From JBFLVQ01 sp040758525 (GTDB lineage Bacteria > Acidobacteriota > Blastocatellia > Chloracidobacteriales > JADJPF01): DNA of 23,594 nucleotides. Within the stretch, counting starts at the first letter, position 1; each line of letters begins with the position of its first letter. The DNA is taken from contig JBFLVQ010000068.1 of NCBI GenBank assembly GCA_040758525.1, positions 1 through 23,594 on the forward strand, written 5' to 3'. Below, piece by piece: positions 23,475 through 23,594 of the stretch. The translations under genes and the position numbers were made by a program. The notes beneath the pieces are model-generated. The model saw only the letters and a program-made list of their open reading frames with translations, was not told the origin of the DNA and did no database searches.

Positions 23475-23594
23475 CCTCAGCCAGCAGCGCTAAAGATGAG
23501 AATTTTTGATTACAGAAATATCGTATTGTGATATATTAATCTTGATGCTATGCATGAAACCGTATCTGAAGTTCTCATTTAGCCGCAGCGATAA

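Noticed and set aside
23500..23594. Promoter (TTGATT at 23506, TGATAT at 23529) with ATATC/GATAT inverted repeat and start of a further gene
   Set aside because: The -10 is weak, the arms are only five bases and AT-rich, and the window ends before any frame can be judged.

Overview
The window looks like chromosomal DNA from a Gram-negative-type bacterium, most likely an Acidobacteriota member. The best clue is the minus-strand secreted vWA protein at 21186-22205, which has the layout of the acidobacterial VWFA-related family (signal peptide, short beta module, vWA with D-x-S-x-S). A large secreted Asp-box/BNR propeller with IPT/TIG domains and the density of regulators fit that assignment. 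No rRNA, tRNA, CRISPR array, transposase or phage gene is visible.

Layout. (1) 1-3669: a partial ECF sigma factor (minus strand, running off the left edge) is divergent from a 953-residue secreted Asp-box repeat protein that ends in a good intrinsic terminator. (2) 3872-17951: nine tightly packed plus-strand genes, the centrepiece of the window. In order: a double zinc-ribbon/beta-rich protein; a signal-peptide vWA membrane protein; a small membrane protein; a 1491-residue FtsZ/tubulin-superfamily protein; a membrane-anchored ankyrin protein; an Hsp70-type ATPase fused to a J-like domain, a zinc ribbon and Ig-like modules; a membrane-anchored GrpE-like protein; a TerC/Alx-family membrane protein; and phosphatidylglycerophosphatase A. 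(3) 17968-23474: a signalling block with a tandem cyclic-nucleotide-type GAF protein, a NarL-type regulator with a degenerate receiver domain, a canonical NarL-type regulator, the acidobacterial vWA protein, a two-CBS protein and a MarR-type repressor.

How the parts may work together (inference). The run 3872-16403 appears to encode one envelope-associated machine. A tubulin-like GTPase would be served by its own chaperone set: Hsp70, a built-in J-like domain lacking HPD, and a GrpE-like protein tethered to the membrane. A vWA protein has its MIDAS domain outside the cytoplasmic membrane and a tail inside. Small membrane proteins may act as anchors. Zinc ribbons occur in two members. A GrpE-like exchange factor in the same operon as a chimeric Hsp70 and a tubulin homologue is the most striking observation. 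FtsZ-like families linked to vWA proteins have been proposed to remodel membranes. The tethered GrpE partner and the HPD-less J-like fusion are, as far as I know, not standard descriptions. The downstream TerC and PgpA genes (metal-ion/envelope homeostasis and phosphatidylglycerol synthesis) would fit a membrane role, but they may simply be read-through neighbours.

All calls rest on reading the sequence and motif recognition; no database search was run. Promoter and hairpin calls are visual and carry low confidence.
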